Shown here: in pieces, positions 16,069 to 22,439 of the stretch
Layout of the letters: every line of letters starts with the position of its first letter
How positions within the stretch are numbered: the first letter of the stretch is position 1
Source: JAGNRR01 sp964409905
Lineage (GTDB): Bacteria > Bacteroidota > Bacteroidia > Chitinophagales > Chitinophagaceae
Assembly (NCBI GenBank): GCA_964409905.1
Contig: CAYPET010000027.1
Location: 1-22,683 of the forward strand
Length of the DNA stretch: 22,683 nucleotides
Reading direction: 5' to 3'
Made by a program: the position numbers and the translations under genes
Notes under the pieces: generated by a model
What the model saw: only the letters and a program-made list of their open reading frames with translations
Databases searched by the model: none
What the model was told of the DNA's origin: nothing

Positions 16069-16794
16069 ATGTTGAGTAAAGCGCAAATTAAACATATTCG
16101 GTCGTTACACACTAAAAAAAAGCGAATTGAACATGCACAGTTCATCGTAGAGGGACAAAAAGGTGTCAGCGATCTGCTGGCAGCTGCGGCTCCGTATCAA
16201 CAGTTGTTATACACCGCTCAGCATACCCCTTTTATACAAGAAAAAAAAGTGACCAAGGCGATTCAAATTCGTGAAGAAGAGTTTGAAAAAATATCTACCC
16301 AAAAACAACCTGAAGGAATACTGGCCATAGTGGACATGCCTCGTCAGACTGCATTTGAGGTAGCTAATAAAAAATACATCGCTTTGGATCAAATACGCGA
16401 TCCCGGCAATCTGGGTACTATTATCAGACTGGCCGATTGGTTTGGCGTGGAGGCCATATTGTGCAGCCATGATTGTGTTGATGTATATAACCCCAAGGTT
16501 ATTCAAGCCAGTATGGGCAGTATATTTCATACCCCGGTGTACTATGAAGATTTAAACGCGCTGCTTGGCAACATCGGCTTGCCTATTTATGCCGCTATGT
16601 TAACCGGTAGCCCAATGTATGAACTGCCACCAACTGAGCAGGGCGTACTGTTGATTGGTAACGAAGCCAACGGCATTTCGAACGAATTGCTTGCGCATGC
16701 TACAACGCATATCACGATACCCGCCCGAGGCCAGGCCGAAAGCTTAAACGCCGCTATAGCCTGTGGCATACTCACTGCTTTTCTATTCCGTTAG
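16069..16794 (+). CDS. SpoU/TrmH-family RNA 2'-O-methyltransferase
   Basis: 241 aa. N-terminal substrate-binding domain (MLSKAQIKHIRSLHTKKKR) and SPOUT catalytic domain: motif 1 ALDQIRDPGNLGTIIRLADWFG, motif 2 VLLIGNEANGIS, motif 3 IPARGQAESLNAAIA, forming the knotted AdoMet site. Methylates a ribose 2'-OH in rRNA or tRNA; the exact nucleotide is not predictable. ATG at 16069 is preferred to ATG at 16063 because relatives begin MLSKxxIK. The pairing with divergent tamL is a gene arrangement I recall from Bacteroidota. Confidence 0.92.
   Translation: MLSKAQIKHIRSLHTKKKRIEHAQFIVEGQKGVSDLLAAAAPYQQLLYTAQHTPFIQEKKVTKAIQIREEEFEKISTQKQPEGILAIVDMPRQTAFEVANKKYIALDQIRDPGNLGTIIRLADWFGVEAILCSHDCVDVYNPKVIQASMGSIFHTPVYYEDLNALLGNIGLPIYAAMLTGSPMYELPPTEQGVLLIGNEANGISNELLAHATTHITIPARGQAESLNAAIACGILTAFLFR
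16084..16091 (-). promoter_or_regulatory. Near-consensus -7 box TTAATTTG for tamL
   Basis: One mismatch to TAnnTTTG on the minus strand. The start point near 16077 gives about a 14-nt leader to the TTG at 16063. It lies inside the coding sequence of the divergent methyltransferase gene (codons 6-8). Confidence 0.35.
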
Positions 16795-16852
16795 CCGACC
16801 AGGCACTTTTTTTTAGCCGTGTGATATTCTGTGGAGAATTAAACTATCATTG

Positions 16853-16860
16853 TATATTAG
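16853..16860 (+). promoter_or_regulatory. Weak -7 box TATATTAG upstream of the DUF4476 gene
   Basis: One mismatch to TAnnTTTG in the 96-bp spacer after the methyltransferase gene; predicted leader about 24 nt to the ATG at 16891. No other element was recognised in this spacer. Confidence 0.25.
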
Positions 16861-16890
16861 CATCCAAGCCAAGCTTACAAAAAATACGAT

Positions 16891-17700
16891 ATGCAAAAAA
16901 CGATTAGCCTTTTTTTCGCTCTGTTATTCGCCATTCCTGCCTTTGCGCAGCAAGAGCGCTGCCTGTTAAAAATCCGCGACCGCGCCGACCGCATGATTAC
17001 TGCCGAAATTAACGGCAGACGATACAATAATGTCGGGCGTATGCTCACCTTTACCGACCTCCCCGCCCGCAGACACAATTTGCGTCTTTATGCGGTGTCG
17101 CCATCGCAAAATGGCCGCAGCAATGCCCGATTGATTTACGAGGGCAATTTGCGCACCCGCCCGGGTAACATTTATTATGTAACGGTAGATGAATTTGAAA
17201 AATTAGACATTATTGTGGATTGTTGCCTGGGTGATAATGGCCCATGGACAGATGAGAATGGCTGGTATCGCAGCCGCTATTATGACAAACAAAACTGGGA
17301 ACGCGATATGCAATACAACCCGCAGCAAAAAGCCTATTACGAAGATTTAAATGGGCCACGCAGCAGACGACAAAACGATGTCAATGACCCTTGGCAGTCT
17401 AATCGGAATGTAATGACCACAGCGCAGCACAACCGATTGATTTGTCAACTGCGTGATGCGGGCTTTGAAAACAACCGTATGAATTTGGTAAAAACAGCCA
17501 TCGAAGATAATCCGGTAACGGCGCAACAACTTACGGGCATCTTGAACGAATTGAGCTTTGAAAGTTCTCGGCTACAGATAGCCAAATTTGCCTATGCCTA
17601 TTTAGTGAACCCCAAGGATGCCTTTTTGATTGATGATGCTTTTCAGTTTAGCAGTTCGAAAGATGAATTTCATGAGTTCATCCGCAATCAGCGCCGCTAA
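16891..17700 (+). CDS. Secreted DUF4476-domain protein
   Basis: 269 aa. Sec signal peptide MQKTISLFFALLFAIPAFAQ with cleavage after AFA-Q near residue 20. The N-terminal half is a beta-rich domain that resembles DUF-type carbohydrate- or surface-associated folds only loosely (LLKIRDRADRMITAEINGR, GNIYYVTVDEFEKLDIIVDCC). The C-terminal ~95 residues are DUF4476: MTTAQHNRLICQLRDAGFE, LVKTAIEDNPVTAQQL, LNELSFESSRLQIAKFAYAYLVNP, AFQFSSSKDEFHEFI. Several Bacteroidota secrete such proteins; function unknown. It is followed by a strong terminator and is probably monocistronic. Confidence 0.85.
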   Translation: MQKTISLFFALLFAIPAFAQQERCLLKIRDRADRMITAEINGRRYNNVGRMLTFTDLPARRHNLRLYAVSPSQNGRSNARLIYEGNLRTRPGNIYYVTVDEFEKLDIIVDCCLGDNGPWTDENGWYRSRYYDKQNWERDMQYNPQQKAYYEDLNGPRSRRQNDVNDPWQSNRNVMTTAQHNRLICQLRDAGFENNRMNLVKTAIEDNPVTAQQLTGILNELSFESSRLQIAKFAYAYLVNPKDAFLIDDAFQFSSSKDEFHEFIRNQRR

Positions 17701-17721
17701 GACTCTAAAATTTCCAACCCT

Positions 17722-17755
17722 AAAAAAACTGTCCTCTTACAGGGCAGTTTTTTTT
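17722..17755 (+). terminator. Rho-independent terminator after the DUF4476 gene
   Basis: Stem ACTGTCC (17728-17734) / GGGCAGT (17742-17748), seven pairs including one G-T, with a 7-nt loop, preceded by seven A and followed by eight T. The A/T symmetry means it could also work on the minus strand. Confidence 0.85.
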
Positions 17756-17789
17756 GTCCGCAGGCTTTTTAATGCTGGGCAATAAAGCC

Positions 17790-17797
17790 GTATTTTG
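17790..17797 (+). promoter_or_regulatory. Near-consensus -7 box GTATTTTG for the symporter gene
   Basis: The same TATTTTG variant as upstream of the RNA methyltransferase gene. With G17797 as -7 the start point is 17804, one base before the ATG at 17805, so the mRNA would be essentially leaderless. A terminator lies just upstream. Confidence 0.4.
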
Positions 17798-17804
17798 CAG
17801 CACG

Positions 17805-19151
17805 ATGGCAAAAAAGAAAAGACTCGCCTTGCATTGGCAAATATTATTGGGTATGGTTTTGGGTGTTGGCTTTGGCCTCTTGATGGCCCAACTAAGCGCA
17901 AAAGAATTTGTACTGAACTGGATAGCCCCCATGGGGACCATTTTCGTAAAGCTCTTAAAACTTATCGCTATCCCGCTTATCATCGCATCGCTCATCAAAG
18001 GTATCGGCGAACTGAAAGACATTGCCAAATTTTCAAAAATTGGCGGGCGCACCATTATCATTTATATCAGTACGACAATACTGGCCATTTGTATTGGTTT
18101 GGTATTGGTGAATGTATTTCAGCCCGGCAAATCCATACCGAAAGAAACCATTGCCAAGATGACCGAAACTTACGCCAAAGATGCCGGCGTGATGGAAAAA
18201 ATCAACACCGCCAAGGCGCAGGAAGCCGGGCGACCATTGGACTTTTTGGTAGAATTGGTGCCGGATAATGTATTCCGGGCAGCTATGGATAATCAGTCCA
18301 TGTTGCAGGTCATCTTTTTCGCGATCTTTTTTGGCATTTGCATCTTGCTGATAAAAGAAGAAGATGCTAAGCCTGTCTATGATTTTTTCACTGCCCTCAA
18401 TGAAGTCATCCTTAAAATGGTCGACATTATTATGCTGACTGCTCCCTATGCGGTTTTTGCTTTGCTGGCCAATGTGATTGTGACGGCTGACGACCCCCAA
18501 CTCCTGGTGGGTCTGCTGCAATACGCAGGAGTGGTACTCTTAGGTCTGGGCATTATGATTGGGTTTTATGCGGTGGCAATTCGCCTCTATACCAAGCGCT
18601 CTTTTTCGTTTTTCTTTAAGGGGATTAGCCCGGCCCAGCTGCTGGCATTTTCCACTTCTTCATCAGCTGCTACCCTACCCGTTACCATGGAACGTGTGGA
18701 GGAGCATTTGGGTGTAGAGAAAGAAGTGAGCAGTTTTGTATTGCCTGTAGGCGCCACCATCAATATGGATGGCACCAGTTTGTATCAGGCAGTGGCTGCC
18801 GTGTTTATTTGCCAGGCGCTTAATTTTCCTTTATCGCTCACCGCCCAGCTGACCATCGTACTGACGGCGCTGCTGGCTTCCATTGGCTCGGCGGCTGTGC
18901 CGGGTGCGGGCATGGTGATGCTGGTGATGGTGCTGCAATCCATTGGCCTGCCGGAAGGTTATTTTGCCATCGGCCTGGCCATGATTTTTGCCATCGACCG
19001 CCCATTGGACATGTGCCGCACGGTAATAAACGTAACGGGTGATGCCACGGTAGCTATGCTGGTGGGCAAAAGCGTGGGCAAGCTGAGCGAGCCGCATGTA
19101 AAGGAATGGGATGATTATTACGGCAAGGAGGAGCCGAAAGCGGAATTATAA
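17805..19151 (+). CDS. Dicarboxylate/amino acid:cation symporter (GltP/DctA family)
   Basis: 448 aa inner-membrane secondary transporter that imports glutamate, aspartate or C4-dicarboxylates with H+ or Na+. HP1 serine-rich loop FSTSSSAATLPVTM, TM7 NMDGTSLYQ, HP2 region GSAAVPGAGMVML, and TM8 DRPLDMCRTVINVTGD, the substrate and cation residues of the family. A large loop between TM3 and TM4 (about residues 130-165) is normal. The Arg-Thr in DMCRT suggests an acidic amino acid or dicarboxylate substrate rather than neutral. ATG at 17805 is chosen over an upstream GTG/TTG frame that runs into the terminator. Its stop overlaps the convergent recombinase stop by 6 bp. Confidence 0.93.
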   Translation: MAKKKRLALHWQILLGMVLGVGFGLLMAQLSAKEFVLNWIAPMGTIFVKLLKLIAIPLIIASLIKGIGELKDIAKFSKIGGRTIIIYISTTILAICIGLVLVNVFQPGKSIPKETIAKMTETYAKDAGVMEKINTAKAQEAGRPLDFLVELVPDNVFRAAMDNQSMLQVIFFAIFFGICILLIKEEDAKPVYDFFTALNEVILKMVDIIMLTAPYAVFALLANVIVTADDPQLLVGLLQYAGVVLLGLGIMIGFYAVAIRLYTKRSFSFFFKGISPAQLLAFSTSSSAATLPVTMERVEEHLGVEKEVSSFVLPVGATINMDGTSLYQAVAAVFICQALNFPLSLTAQLTIVLTALLASIGSAAVPGAGMVMLVMVLQSIGLPEGYFAIGLAMIFAIDRPLDMCRTVINVTGDATVAMLVGKSVGKLSEPHVKEWDDYYGKEEPKAEL

Positions 19152-20213
19152 CTTATCCAGCGGACTTGTAATATTTTTTACTGATGCCGTAGAGACATGA
19201 GTGTAAATCTGCGTGGTTTTTATTGAATGATGACCCAATAACTCCTGAATATAGCGTAGGTCTGCACCACTTTCGAGCAAATGCGTAGCATAGCTATGAC
19301 GCAAACCGTGTATGCCGATTTGTTTTTTAATACCTGCTTTTTTCAAATTGGTTTTAAAAACATTCTGCACACTGTTTTTGGAATATTGACCGCCATACTG
19401 CCCTTCAAAAAGCCAAACTTTGGGTTGATACAATTTATAATATTCCCGTAAATCTTCCAACGTACTTTCAGGTAGATTGGTATAACGGTCCTTTTTTCCC
19501 TTGGCCCCTCTTATAGCTACCTGCATGCGATTGGAGTCAATATCGGTTAGTTTTAGATTAACAATTTCGCTTACTCGAAGCCCCATGCCATAACATAATT
19601 TGAGCATGAGTACATGTTTTTTGTTCGTGCAGGCATCCAACAATTTGCGCACATCCTGTTTGCTGAGTAATTTGGGTAATTTGGAAGGTTGCTTGGGGCG
19701 CGGAATATCAAAAAACATTTTGGGCTTGTGGCGCACTTGCTCAAAGTAAAATTTTATAGCATTAATACTACCATTCAGTTTGGCTTCACTGTGTTTCTTT
19801 ACTTTTAGCAGATACAAGAAATAATCCTTAAGCCTTGCCGGACTTAAGGCATCTACCTTGTTTTTTTGAAGCACATGCAGCAGGTACGCAAACTCGTTAA
19901 GGTAGGTATTCATGGTATTGGGGCTGTACTGCTTTTGAATGAGTTTATCGTTAAAATCAATAAGTGCGTTATGATTGGTGGAGGGTAGTTTTAGGAGCAA
20001 TTTTTCGAGTTTTGTTTTGTGTTGCAGACCGAGTTCGGTGCGTACAGCCGGCAAATCGGGCAAATACCACATTTTATGGCTGGCAGAATACCTGGAAGAA
20101 GGAAATCTAGTTTTCAAATCTTGAATAAGTTGCTTGTGGTAGGGAAACTTGATCCAAATGATATTTTTAGTATTATGTTGCCCAAAAATGAATTGATATT
20201 GCTTAAAATCCAT
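19146..20213 (-). CDS. Tyrosine recombinase, XerC/D- and IntI-like, next to a cassette-like array
   Basis: 355 aa. Catalytic set: Arg213 (GMGLRVSEI), Lys in KGKKDR (238-243), His302 and Arg305 (HGLRHSYAT), His328 (LLGHHSIKTT) and nucleophile Tyr337 (IYTHV). Residues ~85-165 are the SAM-like core-binding domain. The first ~65 residues are an extra domain (WIKFPYHKQLIQDLK, KMWYLPDLP) seen in other Bacteroidota integrases and plausibly arm-type DNA binding. The C-terminus ITSPLDKL resembles the SPLDAL of IntI1, and the core aligns well with IntI by eye. The IntI-specific insertion between the Lys and His-Arg boxes is absent: LPEST runs directly to KVWLFEGQ. It faces away from the cassette-like genes, as intI does from its array. 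All catalytic residues are present, so it is probably active. Confidence 0.92.
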   Translation of the reverse strand: MDFKQYQFIFGQHNTKNIIWIKFPYHKQLIQDLKTRFPSSRYSASHKMWYLPDLPAVRTELGLQHKTKLEKLLLKLPSTNHNALIDFNDKLIQKQYSPNTMNTYLNEFAYLLHVLQKNKVDALSPARLKDYFLYLLKVKKHSEAKLNGSINAIKFYFEQVRHKPKMFFDIPRPKQPSKLPKLLSKQDVRKLLDACTNKKHVLMLKLCYGMGLRVSEIVNLKLTDIDSNRMQVAIRGAKGKKDRYTNLPESTLEDLREYYKLYQPKVWLFEGQYGGQYSKNSVQNVFKTNLKKAGIKKQIGIHGLRHSYATHLLESGADLRYIQELLGHHSIKTTQIYTHVSTASVKNITSPLDKL

Positions 20214-20282
20214 AGTACATTTTTAATATAAAAAAAATATAGACGATACTTTAGGCAATAGTACATACTAAATATGTACTAT
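20212..20282. promoter_or_regulatory. Recombinase upstream repeats: dif-like inverted repeat plus a third copy at the start codon
   Basis: ATAGTACATA (20258-20267) and TATGTACTAT (20273-20282) form a perfect 10-bp inverted repeat around a 5-bp centre CTAAA, a geometry close to tyrosine-recombinase core sites (arms ~11 bp, centre 6 bp). A third copy, ATAGTACAT (20212-20220), overlaps the recombinase ATG (20211-20213). It could be a primary recombination site (attI-like), an autoregulatory operator, or both. Apart from these repeats the spacer is AT-rich. Confidence 0.55.
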
Positions 20283-20369
20283 ACAAATGACAGCCAAGTA
20301 GCCCTTAAACATTGCGTTCTAAAAAATTCAGGTCAAATTTTAAATTAATGGTGATTATGGTATATATTA

Positions 20370-20475
20370 GCGTGAATGGAGGAATCCCTCTGCCAAGCTT
20401 GGCTGTCTTTTGCGGTCAGCGACCGCGACAGCCCCTACGCTCAGGGCTCCCTCCAATCGGCTCAAGGCTTCACGC
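20370..20475. repeat. GC-rich nested hairpin, left half of the structured spacer
   Basis: Outer arms GCGTGAA (20370-20376) / TTCACGC (20469-20475). Inside, an imperfect pairing of the ATGGAGG..TCCCT segment near 20376-20390 with AGGG..CCTCCAAT near 20443-20457. The centre is a strong hairpin: GGCTGTC (20401-20407) / GACAGCC (20427-20433) enclosing GCGGTC (20412-20417) / GACCGC (20421-20426) with a TTTT bulge. GCCAAGCTTGGC (20392-20403) is a perfect palindrome. No gene is seen in 20283-20570; this spacer is clearly more GC-rich than the genes to its right. Confidence 0.7.
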
Positions 20476-20568
20476 ACTAAGCTAGGTGGCGCCCTGCGGG
20501 ACTCCACCTATCTTAGGCTTAAACGCAATTACTCCCTACGGTCGTAACTGCGTGAAGCCTTGAGCCGA
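20457..20568. repeat. 20-bp perfect inverted repeat ending next to the cassette boundary
   Basis: Arms at 20457-20476 and 20549-20568 are perfect complements over 20 bp (left arm begins TCGGCTCAAGG). Inside, 20477-20489 pairs with 20504-20516 at 12 of 13 positions (core TAGGTGG/CCACCTA). The right arm ends 2 bp before GTTAGCG at 20571. This may be a degenerate attC-like site, an attI-like site, or a small non-autonomous element. It shares its left arm with the outer hairpin of the previous entry, so the two folds are mutually exclusive in part. Confidence 0.75.
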
Positions 20569-20570
20569 CC

Positions 20571-20580
20571 GTTAGCGGTA
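20571..20580. other. Cassette 1 left boundary (R'-like core GTTAGCG)
   Basis: GTTAGCGGTA is the exact reverse complement of TACCGCTAAC at 21500-21509. In integrons, recombination cuts G^TT in the R' core, and the first bases of each cassette are complementary to the R'' core at its own 3' end; that rule is met here over 10 bp. GTTAGCG departs from the textbook GTTRRRY at its last two positions. Confidence 0.6.
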
Positions 20581-21630
20581 AGTTTGTCCGAGAAGATTAA
20601 ACCATTTTTGATGAGAACAGTCCAACAGAATATTTACAAATTTAGTTTTATGAGGTTATTGATATTATTTACATTATTTTTTTTCTCGTGTGCCAAAGAC
20701 AACACGACAGAACAGCCTACTCCAACTGCTTATAGAATAACAAAGTCTGTTACCTATAATAATATTAATGTTGATGTTGTAATTGATAAACCTGCATTAA
20801 ATGAAGTTGATGTCTTGTTGGTATTCCACGGCTCTGTTATGTATGATAGCAGCATTATGACTGCTGCCAATACTACACTTGACAAATTCAAGAGTATTTT
20901 AGATAGAAATGATATGATGATAGTAAGTGTAGCATATCCTCAAGAAAATGTATTATTAGGCGACAATATTGTTCAAGGCGAAGCCGCCTTGTTATGGTTG
21001 AAAAATAAAGCAAGTCAAGAATTAGGGATAACTGTAAAGAAAGTATTCTTAGGCGGACACTCTCAAGGAGGCTATATGGTAACAAGACTTAATACAATGC
21101 ATCAAACAAATGGCGTTATTGCGAATGCACCAGGACCATTAAATCTTGTTTATAGATGTCAATTAGAGGAAAATGGGCAAGTTCAATCAGGTGCTGTCTG
21201 TACCAAACTTAAAAATGTGTATGGCACGACAACAAGTAACCCCAATGCCTACTTTCAAAGGTCATTACTTAATTTCACAAATGGGTTCAAGTCTGACATT
21301 TTATTTGTTCAAGGACTTAATGACACTCCAATTCAAATGTACTCGTGGCCAACTTTTAAACAAGATGTACTAAATTGCACAAGCTGTCAGAACAGACAGT
21401 TTGTTGAAATCACTGGTGGTAAACACGGCTCTCTATTCGAAAGTCCGACTGCCAAGACCGAATTTAATAACTTTATAAATAGCCACTAATGATAAAACCT
21501 ACCGCTAACATTGGTTTTGCGTCAGTGTGGCATTAGTACCAGGCTGAACATTTGTACTTTCTGTTAGCTTTTGCACTAAATTTGAACTTTAGTGCTTTCT
21601 ATTCCACACCGAACGCAAAGCCAAAAAACG
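20572..21630 (+). mobile_element. Putative integron-like gene cassette 1 (hydrolase cargo)
   Basis: A 1,059-bp unit from TTAGCG after the G^TT point to the G of GTTATAT. It holds one plus-strand gene that nearly fills it: start 40-80 bp after the left boundary, stop 10 bp before the attC-like palindrome. Terminal complementarity, compactness, orientation away from the recombinase and the palindromic 3' site fit an integron cassette. Mobility is inferred, not shown. Confidence 0.55.
20650..21489 (+). CDS. Lipoprotein alpha/beta hydrolase (cassette 1 cargo)
   Basis: 279 aa. MRLLILFTLFFFSC is a lipoprotein signal with Cys14; the mature part begins AKDNTTEQPTPT, a Pro/Thr linker. Alpha/beta-hydrolase features: oxyanion strand VLLVFHGS (His60-Gly61), nucleophile elbow GGHSQGG (Ser138), acid candidate Asp225 in FVQGLNDTP, and catalytic His259 in GGKHGSL. 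Four cysteines in the lid region (170, 184, 243, 246) may form disulfides. Resembles prolyl-oligopeptidase-like or polyhydroxybutyrate depolymerase-like esterases; substrate unknown. An in-frame ATG at 20611 would add 13 residues before the signal; 20650 gives a cleaner lipoprotein signal. Codon use is visibly more AT-rich than in the genes left of the recombinase. Confidence 0.85.
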   Translation: MRLLILFTLFFFSCAKDNTTEQPTPTAYRITKSVTYNNINVDVVIDKPALNEVDVLLVFHGSVMYDSSIMTAANTTLDKFKSILDRNDMMIVSVAYPQENVLLGDNIVQGEAALLWLKNKASQELGITVKKVFLGGHSQGGYMVTRLNTMHQTNGVIANAPGPLNLVYRCQLEENGQVQSGAVCTKLKNVYGTTTSNPNAYFQRSLLNFTNGFKSDILFVQGLNDTPIQMYSWPTFKQDVLNCTSCQNRQFVEITGGKHGSLFESPTAKTEFNNFINSH

Positions 21631-21636
21631 TTATAT
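21500..21636. repeat. attC-like recombination site at the end of cassette 1
   Basis: R''-like CGCTAAC (21503-21509) and R'-like GTTATAT (21630-21636) flank an imperfect palindrome. 21511-21530 (starts TTGGTTTTGCG) pairs with 21604-21624 (CCACACCGAACG..AAGCCAA) at 18 of 20 positions plus one G-T, with one A/C mismatch and one extra A (21612/21613) in the right arm. Central hairpin GCACTAAA (21573-21580) / TTTAGTGC (21588-21595). Length 137 bp, within the usual attC range of about 57-141 bp. An unpaired extrahelical base and AAC/GTT triplets at the ends are attC hallmarks; the central sequence is not conserved in attC sites. Confidence 0.6.
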
Positions 21637-21654
21637 GCAAGCAATAAAAACAGT

Positions 21655-22419
21655 ATGAATAGAATACAACATATAGAAAACGAGATTTCCGAGTTAAGAA
21701 ATCAATTGCAAAATCATAAACTTTATGAAAACCTAAAGAATGTAGATGACATTAAAGTTTTTATGGAGAATCACGTATTTGCTGTTTGGGACTTTATGTC
21801 GCTTTTGAAATCTCTTCAAATAAAACTCACAAATGTTCAAACACCTTGGATACCATCTAAAAACGCAACACTTTCTAGATTCATAAATGAAATAGTTCAC
21901 GGGGAAGAAAGTGATATTAATGAATTAGGAGAACCTAAAAGTCATTTTGAAATGTATTTGGATGCAATGAGACAAGCAAAAGCAAATACGACTGAGATTA
22001 ATAAACTTATAAATCTTCTTGAATCTGACAATACCGTTGAATATTCATTGAACGAAATTAATATTGACAAAAGAGTTGCTGATTTTGTTACATTTTCATT
22101 TTCAATCATTGAGACGAATAAGTCACATCTTGTTGCTTCTGCATTTACATTTGGACGAGAAGATGTAATTCCTGATATGTTTATTGAAATACTCAAAAAT
22201 GCTGATTCTGAAAACAAGTCATATAGCAAGTTGACATATTATCTTGAAAGACATATAGAATTAGATGGGGATGAGCACGGTCCGCTATCTCTTAAAATGA
22301 TTTCAGAACTTTGTGGCAATGACGATCAAAAATGGAGTGAAACTTTAGCAGTTGCAAAACAATCATTACTTAAAAGGATTTCGCTATGGGACGCTATTAG
22401 TGAATTGATACAAAAATAA
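21655..22419 (+). CDS. DUF3050 protein (cassette 2 cargo)
   Basis: 254 aa, soluble, all-helical. IENEISELRNQLQNHKLY, FMENHVFAVWDFMSLLKSLQ, RFINEIVHGEESD and SHFEMYLDAM are the signature of the DUF3050 family, which belongs with heme-oxygenase-like folds. Conserved acidic and histidine residues (Glu38, His40, Glu79, His82, and the cluster His200-Glu202-Asp204-Asp206-His208) could bind metal, as in heme-oxygenase-like diiron enzymes; this is inference. Function unknown. ATG at 21655 is 24 bp after the cassette boundary at 21630/21631; the longer frame from 21592 lies inside the attC-like palindrome. AT-rich like its neighbour. Confidence 0.88.
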   Translation: MNRIQHIENEISELRNQLQNHKLYENLKNVDDIKVFMENHVFAVWDFMSLLKSLQIKLTNVQTPWIPSKNATLSRFINEIVHGEESDINELGEPKSHFEMYLDAMRQAKANTTEINKLINLLESDNTVEYSLNEINIDKRVADFVTFSFSIIETNKSHLVASAFTFGREDVIPDMFIEILKNADSENKSYSKLTYYLERHIELDGDEHGPLSLKMISELCGNDDQKWSETLAVAKQSLLKRISLWDAISELIQK

Positions 22420-22439
22420 AAAGCAGTATATTTCACTAT

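Noticed and set aside
16795..16890. Possible terminator at the run of T after the methyltransferase gene
   Set aside because: The T-run at about 16807-16814 has no convincing stem before it.
18033..18521. 162-codon open frame on the minus strand
   Set aside because: Antisense to the symporter gene, His/Gln-rich, no promoter or family similarity.
19146..20213. Canonical class 1-type IntI integrase
   Set aside because: The IntI-specific insertion between the catalytic Lys and His-Arg boxes is absent, so it is called IntI-like only.
20260..20280. Inverted repeat considered as a transcription terminator
   Set aside because: No U-tract follows on either strand and it lies upstream of the recombinase start; the third copy at the ATG fits a protein-binding or recombination site better.
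20370..20568. tRNA or CRISPR repeat in the structured spacer
   Set aside because: No cloverleaf with a T-loop or acceptor stem could be drawn, and there is no regular repeat-spacer periodicity.
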